Positions 8,153 through 18,204 are shown, numbered from the stretch's first letter. The stretch: DNA of 64,000 nt from Betaproteobacteria bacterium (GCA_016234655.1 JACRAU010000027.1:1-64000), one strand, 5' to 3'. Program-made: numbers and translations. The notes: generated by a model not told the origin, from the sequence alone.

Positions 8153-8922
8153 CCGCGCCGCTGCTTTCAGCCAAGGGCCTCGCCGTCAGCATCGCCGGCA
8201 AGCCGGTGGTGCATGGGCTAGACCTGGTCTTGCGGCCGGGCGACTGTCTCGCCATCCTCGGCCGCAACGGCGCCGGCAAGACCACCTTGCTGCACACCCT
8301 GGCCGGCCTGCGCGCGCCGGAGGCCGGCACGCTGACGCTGGACGGCGCGAGCTATGCCGAGCAAGGCCCGCGCCGCGCCGCGCGAGCACGCGGGCTGCTG
8401 TTGCAGCACCAGGGCGACGCCTTTCCCGCCAGCGTGCTGGAGACCGTGCTGATCGGCCGCCACCCGCACCTGTCGCGCTTCGCCTGGGAAGACGAGGCCG
8501 ACGGCCGCATCGCGCGCGAGGCCCTGGCCGCCGTCGACCTGGCCGAGCTGGCGCAACGCGAGGTGCACACCCTGTCCGGCGGCGAGCGCCAGCGCGTCGC
8601 GCTGGCGGCCCTGCTCGCGCAGCAGCCCAAACTCTATCTGCTGGACGAGCCGTTGGCCCATCTCGACCTGAACCATCAGCTCGCCATGCTCGACCTGTTC
8701 GCGCGCCTGGCCCAAGATCGAGGCGTCGCCGTGGCGATGGTGCTGCACGACCCCAACCTCGCGCTGCGCTTTTGCAACCGCGCCTTGCTGCTCCACGGCG
8801 ACGGCACGCACGCGCTGGGCGACAGCGCCGAGCAGCTCGACGCCGCCCGCTTGTCGAAATTGTACGGCCACCCGCTGCGCATGCTGCAAGACGGCGCGCG
8901 CCGCTGGTTCATCCCGGAATAA
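8149..8922 (+). CDS. btuD: vitamin B12 ABC transporter ATP-binding protein
   Basis: 257 residues. The start overlaps the btuC stop as ATGA, which implies translational coupling. Walker A is LGRNGAGKTT, the Q-loop region LLLQHQGDAFP, the signature LSGGERQR, Walker B LYLLDEPLAHLD, and the switch His in MVLHDPN. It powers corrinoid import through BtuC. The final RWFIPE is typical of FecE/BtuD-like ATPases. A ribosome site AAAGGAG for cobO follows directly after the stop. Confidence 0.92.
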   Translation: MTAPLLSAKGLAVSIAGKPVVHGLDLVLRPGDCLAILGRNGAGKTTLLHTLAGLRAPEAGTLTLDGASYAEQGPRRAARARGLLLQHQGDAFPASVLETVLIGRHPHLSRFAWEDEADGRIAREALAAVDLAELAQREVHTLSGGERQRVALAALLAQQPKLYLLDEPLAHLDLNHQLAMLDLFARLAQDRGVAVAMVLHDPNLALRFCNRALLLHGDGTHALGDSAEQLDAARLSKLYGHPLRMLQDGARRWFIPE

Positions 8923-8933
8923 AGGAGAAGGCA

Positions 8934-9533
8934 ATGGAAGACCGCGATCAACGCCACACCGTCCGCATGCAACGCAAGAAGTCCGTGGTCGATGCCGGCA
9001 TCGCCGCCGCGCAAGCAGAGCGCGGCCTGCTGCTCATCCACACCGGCAACGGCAAGGGCAAGTCCTCGGCCGCCTTCGGCCTGGTCGCGCGCGCGCTCGG
9101 CCACGGCATGCGGGTGGCCGTGGTGCAGTTCGTCAAATCGCGCACCGACACCGGCGAGGAGGGCTTCTTCCGCAAGCAGCCCAACGTCGACTGGCACGTA
9201 ATGGGCGAGGGCTTCACCTGGGAGACGCAAGACCGCGAACGCGACGCCGCCGCCGCCCGCGCCGCCTGGGACGTGGCCCGCCGTTATCTAAGCGACTCGG
9301 ATTTTGGCTTGGTGGTGCTGGACGAGATGACCTATGCCTTCAGCTACGGCTGGCTGCAACTGGACGAGGTGCTCGCCGCGCTACGCGCGCGCCCGGCCAT
9401 GCAGCACGTCGTCATCACCGGCCGCGCCGCACCATCCGGCCTGATCGACGCGGCCGACACCGTGACCGACATGACGATGGTCAAGCACGCCTACAAGGCG
9501 GGGGTGAAGGCGATGCCCGGCGTGGAGTTTTGA
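8934..9533 (+). CDS. cobO: cob(I)yrinic acid a,c-diamide adenosyltransferase
   Basis: 199 residues with a strong AAAGGAG site. The enzyme (CobO/BtuR/CobA type) adds the 5'-deoxyadenosyl group to the reduced cobalt of corrinoids. The P-loop HTGNGKGKSSAAFG is the special form of this family, followed by VAVVQFVKSR, VLDEMTYAFSYGW and ITGRAAPSGLIDAADTVTDM. The stop overlaps the next start as TGATG. Placed after the uptake genes, it activates both imported and newly made corrinoids. Confidence 0.94.
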   Translation: MEDRDQRHTVRMQRKKSVVDAGIAAAQAERGLLLIHTGNGKGKSSAAFGLVARALGHGMRVAVVQFVKSRTDTGEEGFFRKQPNVDWHVMGEGFTWETQDRERDAAAARAAWDVARRYLSDSDFGLVVLDEMTYAFSYGWLQLDEVLAALRARPAMQHVVITGRAAPSGLIDAADTVTDMTMVKHAYKAGVKAMPGVEF

Positions 9534-10816
9534 TGCGCTCTTGCCGCGCCCTGCTGGTCAGCGCCCCCGCCTCCGGCCAGGGCAAGACCACCGCCACCGC
9601 CGCGCTGGCGCGCCATTTTCGCAAGCAGGGCCAACGCGTGCGCGTGTTCAAGACCGGCCCCGATTTCATCGACCCGATGATCCACGAGCGCGCCTCCGGC
9701 CAGCCGGTGTATCAACTGGACTTGTGGATGACCGGCGAGGCCGATTGCGAGCGCCTGCTGTATGAAGCGGCGAGCGAGGCGGATGTGATCCTGGTGGAAG
9801 GCGTGATGGGCCTGTTCGATGGCGAGCCCAGCAGCGCCGATCTCGCGCAGCATTTCAAGCTGCCGGTGATGGCGGTGATCCAGGCCGGCGCCATGGCGCA
9901 GACTTTCGGCGCGCTGGCCCTGGGGCTGGCGCAGTATCGGCCCAATTTGCATTTCCACGGCGTGCTCGCCAACGGCGTGGCCAGCGCCAACCACGGCAAA
10001 ATGCTGCGCGAGAGCCTGCCCGAGGGCATCGCCTGGCTCGGCGGCCTGCCGAAAGACCCGGCCATCGCCCTGCCGGAGCGGCATCTGGGTTTGTTCCTGG
10101 CGAGCGAGGTGGCCGACATCGAAGCGCGCCTGGAGCGCGCGGCCGATGCGCTGCAAGGCCTGGCGCTGGATGCGCTGCCGGTGGTCGAGTTCCCCCAGCC
10201 GGTTGCGAACGAAGTCCCGCGCAGCCTGGCGGGCACCACTATCGCCATCGCGCGCGATGCGGCCTTCACCTTCATTTACCAAGCTAATCTTGATCTGTTG
10301 CAGGCCATGGGTGCGGCGCTGCGTTTCTTTTCACCGCTAAGCGACAGCGCCGTGCCCGAGGCGGACGCGCTCTACCTGCCAGGCGGTTATCCCGAACTGC
10401 ATCTGCCTGCGCTGGAAAACAACCGCGCCATGCTCGATGCGCTGCGCGCCTTTCATGCCAGTGGAAAACCCATCCACGCCGAATGCGGCGGCATGATGGT
10501 CTTGTTCGAGTCGATCACCGACAAAGCGGGCGAGCGCGGGACGATGGCCGGTCTCTTGCCGGGCCATGTCGCCATGCAGCCGCGTCTGGCCGGCCTTGGC
10601 TTGCAAGCCGTCGTGTTGCCTGAGGGCGAACTGCGCGGCCACACCTTCCACTACTCGCGCACCGAGGCAGCACTGGAGCCGATTGCCTTCGGCGTGCCGC
10701 ATCGTCACGGAAGTACTGGCGAAGCGGTGTATCGCAGCGGCGGATTGAGCGCCTCGTACCTGCATCTCTATTTCCCATCCAACCCGCAGGCAGCCGCCGC
10801 GCTGTTCAGGCCATGA
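9533..10816 (+). CDS. cbiA: cobyrinate a,c-diamide synthase
   Basis: 427 residues from the ATG at 9533 that overlaps the cobO stop. The N-terminal part is a dethiobiotin-synthase-like ATPase with P-loop SAPASGQGKTTATAAL and FKTGPDFIDPMIH. The C-terminal part is a class I glutamine amidotransferase domain with the nucleophile Cys in HAECGGMMVL and a late His in HYSRTE. It amidates the a and c side chains of cobyrinic acid with glutamine and ATP (CobB in the aerobic pathway). Presence here implies that the cell amidates cobyrinate and does not only salvage cobinamide, although the ring-building genes are not in this window. Confidence 0.93.
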   Translation: MRSCRALLVSAPASGQGKTTATAALARHFRKQGQRVRVFKTGPDFIDPMIHERASGQPVYQLDLWMTGEADCERLLYEAASEADVILVEGVMGLFDGEPSSADLAQHFKLPVMAVIQAGAMAQTFGALALGLAQYRPNLHFHGVLANGVASANHGKMLRESLPEGIAWLGGLPKDPAIALPERHLGLFLASEVADIEARLERAADALQGLALDALPVVEFPQPVANEVPRSLAGTTIAIARDAAFTFIYQANLDLLQAMGAALRFFSPLSDSAVPEADALYLPGGYPELHLPALENNRAMLDALRAFHASGKPIHAECGGMMVLFESITDKAGERGTMAGLLPGHVAMQPRLAGLGLQAVVLPEGELRGHTFHYSRTEAALEPIAFGVPHRHGSTGEAVYRSGGLSASYLHLYFPSNPQAAAALFRP

Positions 10817-11490
10817 GCGAAGACGCATCGAGTTTCAGCGCCGATGAGCGCGCTGCCATCTATCGCGTCATCGCCGAGCGGCGCGACATGCGGCACTTCA
10901 CGCCGGAGCCGGTCGACCCGGCGATATTGAAGCGCCTGCTCTGGGCCGCGCACCATGCGCCGTCGGTCGGTTACATGCAGCCTTGGCGTTTCATTCGCAT
11001 CACCGATGTGGCGCTGCGCAAAGCCATGCACGCGCTGGTGGAGGCGGAGCGCACCGCCACGGCCCATGCCTTGGGCGAACGGGAAGCGGAATTCATGCGG
11101 CTCAAGGTCGAGGGCGTGCTCGATAGCGCCGAGCTATGGGTGGCCGCTTTGATGGATGGCCGTGAGCGCCATGTCTTCGGCCGTCGCACCCTGCCGGAGA
11201 TGGACCTGGCCTCGGTCGCCTGCGCCATCCAGAACATGTGGCTGGCGGCCAGGGCGGAAGGCATAGGCCTAGGCTGGGTGTCGATCTTCGACCCCGAGAA
11301 GCTGGCCGGCTTGCTCGCCATGCCAGCCGGCGCGCGGCCGGTGGCGATACTCTGCATCGGCCATGTGGTCGAGTTCTATCCGCGCCCCATGCTGGAGTCG
11401 GAAGGCTGGGGCGAGCGCTTGCCGATGGACCGAATCCTGTTCGAGAACCGATGGCCCGCCGACGCGGAATCTACTCCCGCCGCCTACTGA
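10813..11490 (+). CDS. bluB: 5,6-dimethylbenzimidazole synthase
   Basis: 225 residues, overlapping cbiA by ATGA. BluB is a nitroreductase-fold enzyme that destroys FMNH2 with oxygen to give the lower ligand of B12. Family marks visible are RRDMRHFTPEPVD, HHAPSVGYMQPWRF and GLGWVSIFDP. The oxygen requirement suggests aerobic or microaerobic B12 synthesis. The last 7 bases overlap the 3' end of the convergent btuF gene, so it is the last gene of this transcript block. Confidence 0.93.
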   Translation: MSEDASSFSADERAAIYRVIAERRDMRHFTPEPVDPAILKRLLWAAHHAPSVGYMQPWRFIRITDVALRKAMHALVEAERTATAHALGEREAEFMRLKVEGVLDSAELWVAALMDGRERHVFGRRTLPEMDLASVACAIQNMWLAARAEGIGLGWVSIFDPEKLAGLLAMPAGARPVAILCIGHVVEFYPRPMLESEGWGERLPMDRILFENRWPADAESTPAAY

Positions 11491-12371
11491 GCGGGGCGCT
11501 TCGCGCGCGCCGCATCCAGATGCCGGCACAGCGCTTCGGCGCCGTCGAGCATGCGCGGGGTCGGCCGTTGCAGCAGGTCGGACGGCACGTAGAACAAATT
11601 GCCGTGCGCGACCGCCCTCAATTTCGGCCAGGCGCGCCAGGCCTCCAGCGCAACCGGGGTGTCGCGGCCCATGCCGCTGGCGACGATGGCCTCGGGGTCG
11701 GCGGCGAGCACGGCCTCGACCGAGACCGCCGGTGCCTTGGTGCCGAGGTGGGCGAACACGTTGTCGCCGCCGCACAGGCGGATCACGTCGCCGATGATCT
11801 GGTCGCCGCCCACGGTGAGCAGCGGCTTGGGCCACACCTGGTAGAACACCGGCACGCGGCCGCGTTTGGCATAGGTCTTGTGCAGCGCGGCCAGGCGCTG
11901 GCGCAGTTGTTCGGCGGCGCGTCGGGCCGTGGCCTCGGTGCCGGCCAGGCGGCCGAGGCGCTCGATGTTGGCGGCGATGTCTTCCAGGCGGTCGGGCTGG
12001 CTTTGGTACACGGGCAGGCCGAGCGCTTGCAGCTTGGCGACGGCGGCGGCGGAGTTGCCGCTCTGCCAGGCGATGACGAGGTCGGGCTTGAGCGCGACGA
12101 TGGCCTCGAGGTCGAGCCGCGAATAGCCGCCCACGCGCGGCAGGGCCTTGGCCGGCTCCGGGTGGTCGCTGTATTCCACCGCGCCGACGATGCGCGCGCC
12201 GGCACCGGCGGCATAGAGATTCTCGGTGACGTGCGGCGCCAGGCTGACGATGCGGCGGGCGGGTGCCGGCAGCCGGATGGTCGCGCCGGTGTCGTCCCGC
12301 ACGACGATCTCGGCATGGGCGGGAACGGCCAGCAGACAGACCAAGGCGAGCAAGAAGGAAAGCGGCTGCAT
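11484..12371 (-). CDS. btuF: periplasmic cobalamin-binding protein
   Basis: 295 residues from the ATG at 12371, which begins a signal peptide (QPLSFLLALVCLLAVPAHA); an upstream in-frame start would bury it. Typical BtuF features follow: RIVSLAPHVTENLYAAGAG, VGGYSRLDLEAIVALKPDLVI and a C-terminal LLQRPTPRMLDG. It delivers corrinoids to BtuCD. It is the only gene of the cluster on the minus strand, converging on bluB and diverging from cbiB, with an 83-base divergent promoter region that shows no second riboswitch. Its control is therefore unclear. Confidence 0.9.
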   Translation of the reverse strand: MQPLSFLLALVCLLAVPAHAEIVVRDDTGATIRLPAPARRIVSLAPHVTENLYAAGAGARIVGAVEYSDHPEPAKALPRVGGYSRLDLEAIVALKPDLVIAWQSGNSAAAVAKLQALGLPVYQSQPDRLEDIAANIERLGRLAGTEATARRAAEQLRQRLAALHKTYAKRGRVPVFYQVWPKPLLTVGGDQIIGDVIRLCGGDNVFAHLGTKAPAVSVEAVLAADPEAIVASGMGRDTPVALEAWRAWPKLRAVAHGNLFYVPSDLLQRPTPRMLDGAEALCRHLDAARAKRPAQ

Positions 12372-12454
12372 GGGATAATCCGTGCGATCGGGAATGAAGG
12401 ATTCTATGCGATGAAGGACGTTCGGCGACATGAAGATCGCGCGGGAGGGCGGCC

Positions 12455-13444
12455 ATGAGCCTCGCGCTGGCGGCCCTGCTCGGCGTGGCCTTGGATCGTG
12501 CCTTGGGCGAGCCGCGTCGTTGGCACCCGCTGGCCGGCTTCGGCCGCTATGCCCTGGGCGTCGAGCGGGCGTTGCGCGCTGTCGCAGTGTCCGCCCTTGG
12601 GCAGCGCCTGAGCGGCGTGCTGGCCGTGCTCGCCGCCGTGTCGCCCTTCGTCGTCTTGGCGGCGCTCGCGCATGGCCTGCCTTATGGCCTTGTCGTCGAC
12701 GCCGTGCTGCTCTATTTCGCCTTGGGTTGGCGCAGCCTGGGCGAACATGCGCGGGCGGTGGGCGCCGCGCTGGCGAACGACGACCTGGCCGAGGCGCGGC
12801 GTCGCGTCGGCTTCATGGTCAGTCGCGATACCGCCGCCATGCAAGCCGGCGAGGTGAGCAAGGCCACGGTGGAATCGGTCTTGGAGAACGGCAACGATGC
12901 GGTGTTCGGCGCCTTGTTCTGGTTCGCAGTGGCCGGCGCGCCGGGGGCGGTGGCCTATCGCCTGGTCAATACGCTGGATGCGATGTGGGGTTACAAGAAC
13001 GCGCGCTATCGGCATTTCGGTTGGGCGGCGGCGCGGCTCGACGACGCGATGAACTTCATCCCGGCGCGCTTGACCGCGCTGAGTTATGCCGTGTTCGCCA
13101 CGATATCCGTACCCTCTCCCCAACCCCTGATGAAGCCCCTACCCTTCGGTATCTCCCGCTTGCGGGAGAGGGGCTTTACCAGAGCGCTGGCCTGCTGGCG
13201 GCGGCAGGCCCCGGCCTGGGACAGCCCGAACGCCGGCCCGGTCATGGCGGCGGGCGCGGGGGCCTTGGGCCTCGCGCTCGGCGGCGAGGCCTGTTACGAG
13301 GGCGTGGTGACCGAGAGGCCGCCCTTGGGCGAGGGCGCGCCGGCCGGCGCGGCCGACATCGAACGCGCGCTGCGTCTGGTGCGCCACGGCGTGTTGCTAT
13401 GGTTGGCGTTGATGTTGTTGTGGGAAGGGCTGCGTCATGCTTGA
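12455..13444 (+). CDS. cbiB: adenosylcobinamide-phosphate synthase with in-frame repeat insertion
   Basis: 329 residues, inner-membrane enzyme (CobD in the aerobic nomenclature) that joins aminopropanol or its phosphate to adenosylcobyric acid. Conserved stretches are [53 protein letters not shown] and [17 protein letters not shown]. Between [14 protein letters not shown] and the last of these lies an unusual stretch of about 26 residues (roughly 218-243, containing [12 protein letters not shown] and RLRERGF) that is encoded by a palindromic repeat element. The reading frame is kept, so the gene is probably still functional. It overlaps the next gene by 8 bases. Confidence 0.92.
   Translation: MSLALAALLGVALDRALGEPRRWHPLAGFGRYALGVERALRAVAVSALGQRLSGVLAVLAAVSPFVVLAALAHGLPYGLVVDAVLLYFALGWRSLGEHARAVGAALANDDLAEARRRVGFMVSRDTAAMQAGEVSKATVESVLENGNDAVFGALFWFAVAGAPGAVAYRLVNTLDAMWGYKNARYRHFGWAAARLDDAMNFIPARLTALSYAVFATISVPSPQPLMKPLPFGISRLRERGFTRALACWRRQAPAWDSPNAGPVMAAGAGALGLALGGEACYEGVVTERPPLGEGAPAGAADIERALRLVRHGVLLWLALMLLWEGLRHA
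13107..13175. repeat. palindromic repeat, copy 1, inside cbiB
   Basis: The element begins with CCCTCTCCCC and ends with the hairpin CTCCCGC-TT-GCGGGAG followed by AGGGGC. The same pieces occur in cobQ and between the ribazole phosphatase and cobS. Here it is translated in frame as a Pro-, Leu- and Arg-rich insert. Confidence 0.75.
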
Positions 13445-14420
13445 ACACGGCGGCCGTCTGCTGCACGCCGCGCACCGATACGGCATCCCGGTGGCCGACT
13501 GGCTCGACTTGTCCACCGGCATCAATCCTCGGGGCTGGCCGGTGCCGGCCTTGCCGGCCGCCGCGTGGTCGCGCCTGCCGGACGAGGCCGACGGCCTGGC
13601 GGCGGCGGCGCGCGACTATTACGGCGCGGCCCATATCTTGCCGGTGGCCGGCTCGCAGGCCGCCATCCAGGCCTTGCCTTACTTACGGCCACGCGGCCGG
13701 GTCGGCGTGCCCGGCCCCGGCTATGCCGAGCATGGCCATGCCTGGCGTCAGGCCGGGCACAGCGTGGTGCCGATGAACCCCGACGCGCTGGGGCGCGAAC
13801 TCGGGCCCTTCGATGTGGTCGTGCTGATCCAACCCAACAATCCGACCGGCACCCGCCATGCCAAAGAGGCCGTGCTCGACTGGCACGCCGCGCTGGCCGC
13901 GCGCGGCGGCTGGCTGGTGGTGGACGAGGCCTTCATCGACGCGACGCCGGAGCATAGCCTGGCGCCGTTTTGCGAGCGGCCGGGACTGATCGTGCTGCGC
14001 AGCCTGGGCAAGTTCTTCGGCCTGGCCGGCGCGCGCGTCGGCTTCGCGCTGGCCCAGCCCGATCTGCTGCAAGGCCTGGCCGAACGCCTGGGGCCGTGGG
14101 CGGTGGCGGGGCCGGCGCGCCAGGTCGCGGAACGGGCCTTGCGCGATGCAGCCTGGCAGGCGTCGGCGCGCGCGCAATTGCAAGCGGCCGGCCAAGGCCT
14201 GGCCGAGTTGCTGCGCCGGCACGGCCTCGCGCCCGACGGCGGTTGCGCCCTGTTCCAGTGGCTGCGCCACGATGCGGCGGCCGAGCTGCACCGGCATCTG
14301 GCGCGGCGCGGCATTCTGACCCGCTTGTTCGACGAGCCGGCGAGTATCCGTTTCGGCCTGCCCGGCAGCGAAGCCGATTGGGCGCGGCTGGACGCGGCCT
14401 TGGCGGCGTGGCGGGCATGA
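13437..14420 (+). CDS. cobC: threonine-phosphate decarboxylase (PLP enzyme)
   Basis: 327 residues, overlapping cbiB by 8 bases and cobQ by 4. It is a fold-type I aminotransferase-like enzyme that makes (R)-1-amino-2-propanol phosphate, the linker used by CbiB (CobC in the aerobic pathway, CobD in Salmonella). Visible marks are LDLSTGINP near the N-terminus, [16 protein letters not shown] and the PLP lysine in [16 protein letters not shown]. The gene symbol is ambiguous between nomenclatures, and the same symbol is used for ribazole phosphatase in enteric bacteria. Confidence 0.9.
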   Translation: MLEHGGRLLHAAHRYGIPVADWLDLSTGINPRGWPVPALPAAAWSRLPDEADGLAAAARDYYGAAHILPVAGSQAAIQALPYLRPRGRVGVPGPGYAEHGHAWRQAGHSVVPMNPDALGRELGPFDVVVLIQPNNPTGTRHAKEAVLDWHAALAARGGWLVVDEAFIDATPEHSLAPFCERPGLIVLRSLGKFFGLAGARVGFALAQPDLLQGLAERLGPWAVAGPARQVAERALRDAAWQASARAQLQAAGQGLAELLRRHGLAPDGGCALFQWLRHDAAAELHRHLARRGILTRLFDEPASIRFGLPGSEADWARLDAALAAWRA

Positions 14421-15904
14421 GCGCGACCACGCTGATGGTGCAAGGCACCACCTCGGATGCCGGCAAGAGCCTGCTGGTCGCCGCGCTGTGCCGCTGGCTC
14501 GCGCGGCAGGGCATCGCGGTCGCGCCGTTCAAGCCGCAGAACATGGCGCTCAACAGCGCGGTCACCCGCGACGGCGGCGAGATCGGCCGCGCCCAGGCGG
14601 TGCAGGCCCAGGCCTGCAACGTGGAGCCGCACACCGACATGAATCCGGTGCTGCTCAAACCCAATACCGATGTCGGCGCCCAGGTCATCATCCAGGGCCG
14701 CGCCATCGGCAATATGGACGCGCAGGACTATCACGACTACAAGCGCCGGGCGCGCGCGGCGGTGATGCAATCGCACGCGCGCTTGGCCGGGCAATATCAA
14801 GTCGTCGTGGTCGAGGGCGCCGGCTCGCCGGCCGAGATCAACCTGCGCGCGAACGACATCGCCAATATGGGCTTCGCCGAGGCGGTGGATTGCCCGGTGA
14901 TCCTGATCGCCGACATCGATCGCGGCGGCGTGTTCGCCCACATCGTCGGCACGCTGGCGCTGTTGTCCGAGAGCGAGCGGGCGCGCGTCGCCGGCTTCGT
15001 CATCAACCGCTTTCGCGGCGACCTCGCGCTGTTGCAGTCCGGCCTGGATTGGCTGGAGCGCGAGACCGGCAAACCGGTGCTCGGCGTGCTGCCGTATCTG
15101 ATGGGCCTGCATCTGGAGGCGGAAGATGCGCTTCCCTCTCCCCCGGCCCCTCTCCCGCATGCGGGAGAGGGGAGAATTCGCGTCATCGTGCCGGCCCTGC
15201 CGCGCATCAGCAACCACACCGACTTCGATCCGCTGCGCCTGCATCCGCAAGTCGATTTCCGTTTCGTCGGGCCGCACGAGACGCCGCCGCCGGCCGACCT
15301 GATCGCGCTGCCCGGTTCCAAGTCGGTGCGCGCCGATCTGGCCTGGCTGCGCGCCCAGGGTTGGGATGCGGCCATCGCCCGCCACTTGCGTTACGGCGGC
15401 AAGCTCATCGGCATCTGCGGCGGTTTCCAGATGCTGGGCGAGGCGATCCACGACCCGCACGGCATCGAGGGCGAGCCGGGCAGCAGCGCGGGCTTGGGCT
15501 ACCTCGCCATGCACACCACGCTCGAAAAAGAAAAGCAGTTGCGCAATGTGCGCGGCCGGCTCTGCCTGAACGATGCCGAGGTGCATGGCTATGAAATCCA
15601 TGCCGGGGTCAGCGAGGGGCCGGGTCTGGCGCGTGCCGTCGCGCAACTCGAACACGGACCCGACGGCGCGATCGGCGAAGACGGCCAGGTGCTCGGCAGT
15701 TATCTGCACGGCCTGTTCGAAGCGCCCGCCGCTTGCGCCGCCTTGCTGGGCTGGGCCGGGCTACACGATGCCGAGACGACGGACTACCACGGCCTGCGCG
15801 AGCAGGCCATCGAGCGCCTGGCCGATGCCGTGGCCGAGCATCTGGATACCAAGCGGCTGAGCGAGTTGTGCGGCATCGCGGCGCGAAAGGAGATACCGGC
15901 ATGA
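14417..15904 (+). CDS. cobQ: cobyric acid synthase with in-frame repeat insertion
   Basis: 495 residues from the ATG at 14417 that overlaps the preceding stop. CobQ amidates four side chains of adenosylcobyrinate diamide. The N-terminal ATPase has [31 protein letters not shown] and [15 protein letters not shown]. The amidotransferase domain has the nucleophile in [14 protein letters not shown] and a late HGLFE. An insert of about 13 residues ([13 protein letters not shown], near residue 240-252) sits just before the conserved [16 protein letters not shown] and derives from a palindromic repeat. The frame is intact, so the linker between the two domains seems to tolerate it. Confidence 0.94.
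   Translation: MSATTLMVQGTTSDAGKSLLVAALCRWLARQGIAVAPFKPQNMALNSAVTRDGGEIGRAQAVQAQACNVEPHTDMNPVLLKPNTDVGAQVIIQGRAIGNMDAQDYHDYKRRARAAVMQSHARLAGQYQVVVVEGAGSPAEINLRANDIANMGFAEAVDCPVILIADIDRGGVFAHIVGTLALLSESERARVAGFVINRFRGDLALLQSGLDWLERETGKPVLGVLPYLMGLHLEAEDALPSPPAPLPHAGEGRIRVIVPALPRISNHTDFDPLRLHPQVDFRFVGPHETPPPADLIALPGSKSVRADLAWLRAQGWDAAIARHLRYGGKLIGICGGFQMLGEAIHDPHGIEGEPGSSAGLGYLAMHTTLEKEKQLRNVRGRLCLNDAEVHGYEIHAGVSEGPGLARAVAQLEHGPDGAIGEDGQVLGSYLHGLFEAPAACAALLGWAGLHDAETTDYHGLREQAIERLADAVAEHLDTKRLSELCGIAARKEIPA
15134..15173. repeat. palindromic repeat, copy 2, inside cobQ
   Basis: Bases 15147-15172 form a perfect 26-base palindrome with the core CTCCCGCATGCGGGAG, preceded by CCCTCTCCCCC. It shares sequence with copies 1 and 3 and is translated in frame between the two domains of CobQ. 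Confidence 0.85.
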
Positions 15905-16446
15905 GCCTGACCTTGATCGTCGGCGGCGCGCGCTCCGGCAAGAGCGCCTATGCGCAGAGATTGGCGCAGGAGACGCGCCTGCCGGTGACGGTGATCGCCA
16001 CCGCCCAGGCGCGCGACGGCGAGATGCTCGAACGTATCGCCCGTCATCGCGCCGAGCGGCCGGCCGACTGGCGCACGGTGGAAGAGCCGCTGCGCCTGGC
16101 CGAGGCGCTGGCGCGCGAGGCCGGCGCAGGCAAATGCCTGGTGGTCGATTGCCTCACGCTTTGGCTCAACAACCGGCTGGACGAATCGCACGTCCGGTAC
16201 TACCCCGAGGCACGCCGGCAATTGCTCGACGTGCTGCCCATGCTGCCGGGCGAGATCATCCTGGTGGCCAACGAGGTCGGCCTCGGCGTCGTCCCGCTCG
16301 GCGAACTCAGCCGGCGTTTCGTCGACGAGGCCGGCTGGTTGAACCAGGCCATCGGCCAGGCGGCCGACGATGTCGTGTTCGTCGCCGCCGGCCTTCCCCT
16401 CAAATTGAAAGCGACCCCACGTCATGACGACGACAGCAACTATTGA
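15901..16446 (+). CDS. cobU: adenosylcobinamide kinase / guanylyltransferase
   Basis: 181 residues, overlapping cobQ by ATGA. It phosphorylates adenosylcobinamide and then adds GMP to give AdoCbi-GDP. The P-loop is [16 protein letters not shown], followed by the family sequence [24 protein letters not shown] and [22 protein letters not shown]. The length equals that of the family. The last 23 bases overlap the start of cobT. Confidence 0.94.
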   Translation: MSLTLIVGGARSGKSAYAQRLAQETRLPVTVIATAQARDGEMLERIARHRAERPADWRTVEEPLRLAEALAREAGAGKCLVVDCLTLWLNNRLDESHVRYYPEARRQLLDVLPMLPGEIILVANEVGLGVVPLGELSRRFVDEAGWLNQAIGQAADDVVFVAAGLPLKLKATPRHDDDSNY

Positions 16447-17494
16447 ACATGCCTGGTGGCAACAAGCGGCCAAGCCCATGGACCATGCGGCCGGCGAGGC
16501 CGCCGTGCGGCGGCAGGCGCAACTGACCAAGCCGCCGGGCGCGCTGGGACGGCTGGAGGCCGTCGCCATCCAATTGGCCGCGCTGCAAGGCGTCGAGCGG
16601 CCGTCGCTGGAGCGGGTGCGGATCGCGGTGTTCGCCGGCGACCACGGGGTGGTCGAAGAAGGCGTGTCGGCCTTTCCGCAGGCGGTGACTGGCGAGATGG
16701 TGAAGAATTTCGCGCGCGGCGGCGCGGCGATCAGCGTGTTGGCGCGCGAGCTCGGCGCCGTGCTGGAGGTGGTCGATCTCGGCACGGTGAACGATCCCGG
16801 CCCGCTCGACGGCGTATTGCGGGCAAGGCTCGGCACCAGCACGGCCAATTTCATCTGCGAGCCGGCCATGACCGCCGAACAATTGGAACAGGCGCTGGCC
16901 ACGGGCCGGGCGGCGGTGGAGCGGGCGCTGGCCGCCGGCACGCAACTGTTCATCGCCGGCGAGATGGGTATCGGCAACACCACGGCGGCCTCCGCGCTCA
17001 CTTGTGCCTTGCTCGGCCTGTCGGGGGGGGCCATGGCCGGGCCGGGCACCGGCATCGATGCGAGCGGCGTGGCGCGCAAGGCGGCGGTGATCGACCGCGC
17101 CTTGGCCTTGCATGCTGAACGATTGTCTAACCCGGTCGAGGCCCTGCGTTGTCTCGGCGGCTTTGAACTCGCGGCCATCGCCGGCGCCGCCATCGCCTGC
17201 GCGCAACGCGGCCTGCCGTTCTTGGTCGACGGCTTCATCGCCACGGCCTCGGCCTTGGCGGCGGTGCGCATGCAGCCCGGCGTGCGCGGCTGGTTGCTGT
17301 TCTCGCACGCCTCGGCCGAGCCGGGCCATGCGCGCTTGATGCAGGCCTTGGATGCGCAGGCCTTGATCGATCTCGGCCTACGCCTGGGCGAGGGCAGCGG
17401 CGCCGCCGTGGCCTTGCCCTTGTTGCGCCTGGCCTGCGCGCTGCACAACGATATGGCCACCTTCGCCGAGGCGGGCGTGAGCGAAAAACAGTGA
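16424..17494 (+). CDS. cobT: nicotinate-nucleotide:dimethylbenzimidazole phosphoribosyltransferase
   Basis: 356 residues, starting 23 bases inside cobU. CobT activates the lower ligand made by BluB to alpha-ribazole phosphate. Conserved stretches are [27 protein letters not shown], the [14 protein letters not shown] site and GPGTGID. The catalytic Glu near the C-terminus is expected in the segment [14 protein letters not shown]. Having bluB and cobT in one cluster indicates that true cobalamin with dimethylbenzimidazole is made. Confidence 0.94.
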   Translation: MTTTATIEHAWWQQAAKPMDHAAGEAAVRRQAQLTKPPGALGRLEAVAIQLAALQGVERPSLERVRIAVFAGDHGVVEEGVSAFPQAVTGEMVKNFARGGAAISVLARELGAVLEVVDLGTVNDPGPLDGVLRARLGTSTANFICEPAMTAEQLEQALATGRAAVERALAAGTQLFIAGEMGIGNTTAASALTCALLGLSGGAMAGPGTGIDASGVARKAAVIDRALALHAERLSNPVEALRCLGGFELAAIAGAAIACAQRGLPFLVDGFIATASALAAVRMQPGVRGWLLFSHASAEPGHARLMQALDAQALIDLGLRLGEGSGAAVALPLLRLACALHNDMATFAEAGVSEKQ

Positions 17495-17504
17495 GGGGTA
17501 AGGC

Positions 17505-18116
17505 GTGAGGCGTGAGGCGACGCTGGTGACGGTGCTGCGCCACGGCGAGGTGGCCGGGCCGGCCCATGTCTTTCGCGGCCGTGGCGACGATCCGCCGAGC
17601 GCGCGCGGCATCGAGCAGATGCGCGGCGTCGTCGCGGCGATGCGGCCGCGTTTCGATGCCGTGGCCACCTCGCCGCTGCAACGCTGCCGCGGTTTTGCCG
17701 AGGCCTTCGCGGCGGAGCGGGGCGTGGCATGCCGAATCCTGGACGACATGCGCGAGATGGATTTCGGCGCTTGGGAAGGCCTGACCAGTGCGCAGGCGGC
17801 CGAGCGCGATGCGGCGGCCTATGACCGGTTTTGCGCGCGCGCCGATTCGGCGGCCGCGCCCGGCGGCGAGACGCTCGGCGATTTCCGCCGGCGGGTGTTG
17901 GCCGCTTGGGCCGACTGGCTGGCCGGCGCCGAGGGCGGCCATCGCCTGCTGGTCACCCATGCCGGCGCGATGCGCGTGCTGTTGCAGCAGGTGCTCGACC
18001 TGCCGGCATCCGCGCTCTATCGTGTGGCCCTGCCCGAGGCCGCGCACTTCCAGGTGTCGCTGTTGGCCGGCGAGGCGCCGGTACTGTTGAACTTGAACGG
18101 GCCTGGCGTTATTTGA
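17505..18116 (+). CDS. alpha-ribazole-5'-phosphate phosphatase (histidine phosphatase family)
   Basis: 203 residues from a GTG start at 17505 with GAGGGG upstream. The phosphoglycerate-mutase-like catalytic motif is VLRHGEV, slightly changed from the usual RHG[EQ]T; other catalytic residues are in SPLQRC, the Glu in REMDFGAWEGLT and the second His in VTHAGAMR. It would remove the phosphate from alpha-ribazole phosphate or from AdoCbl phosphate (CobC of enteric bacteria). The specific substrate is inferred from its place between cobT and cobS. Confidence 0.85.
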   Translation: MRREATLVTVLRHGEVAGPAHVFRGRGDDPPSARGIEQMRGVVAAMRPRFDAVATSPLQRCRGFAEAFAAERGVACRILDDMREMDFGAWEGLTSAQAAERDAAAYDRFCARADSAAAPGGETLGDFRRRVLAAWADWLAGAEGGHRLLVTHAGAMRVLLQQVLDLPASALYRVALPEAAHFQVSLLAGEAPVLLNLNGPGVI

Positions 18117-18143
18117 TGATGGTTAATTGCGCGATGTCCGTTG

Positions 18144-18204
18144 CCCTCTCCCCCAGCCCCTCCCCCGCATGCGGGGGAGGGGTGCGCGGCAGCGCGGGAG
18201 AGGG
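18144..18204. repeat. palindromic repeat, copy 3, before cobS
   Basis: A perfect 26-base palindrome (18157-18182) lies inside an outer pair formed by CCCTCTCCC (18144-18152) and GGGAGAGGG (18196-18204). It occupies most of the 152-base gap between the phosphatase gene and cobS. It is the longest of the three related copies and the only one between genes. Confidence 0.85.
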
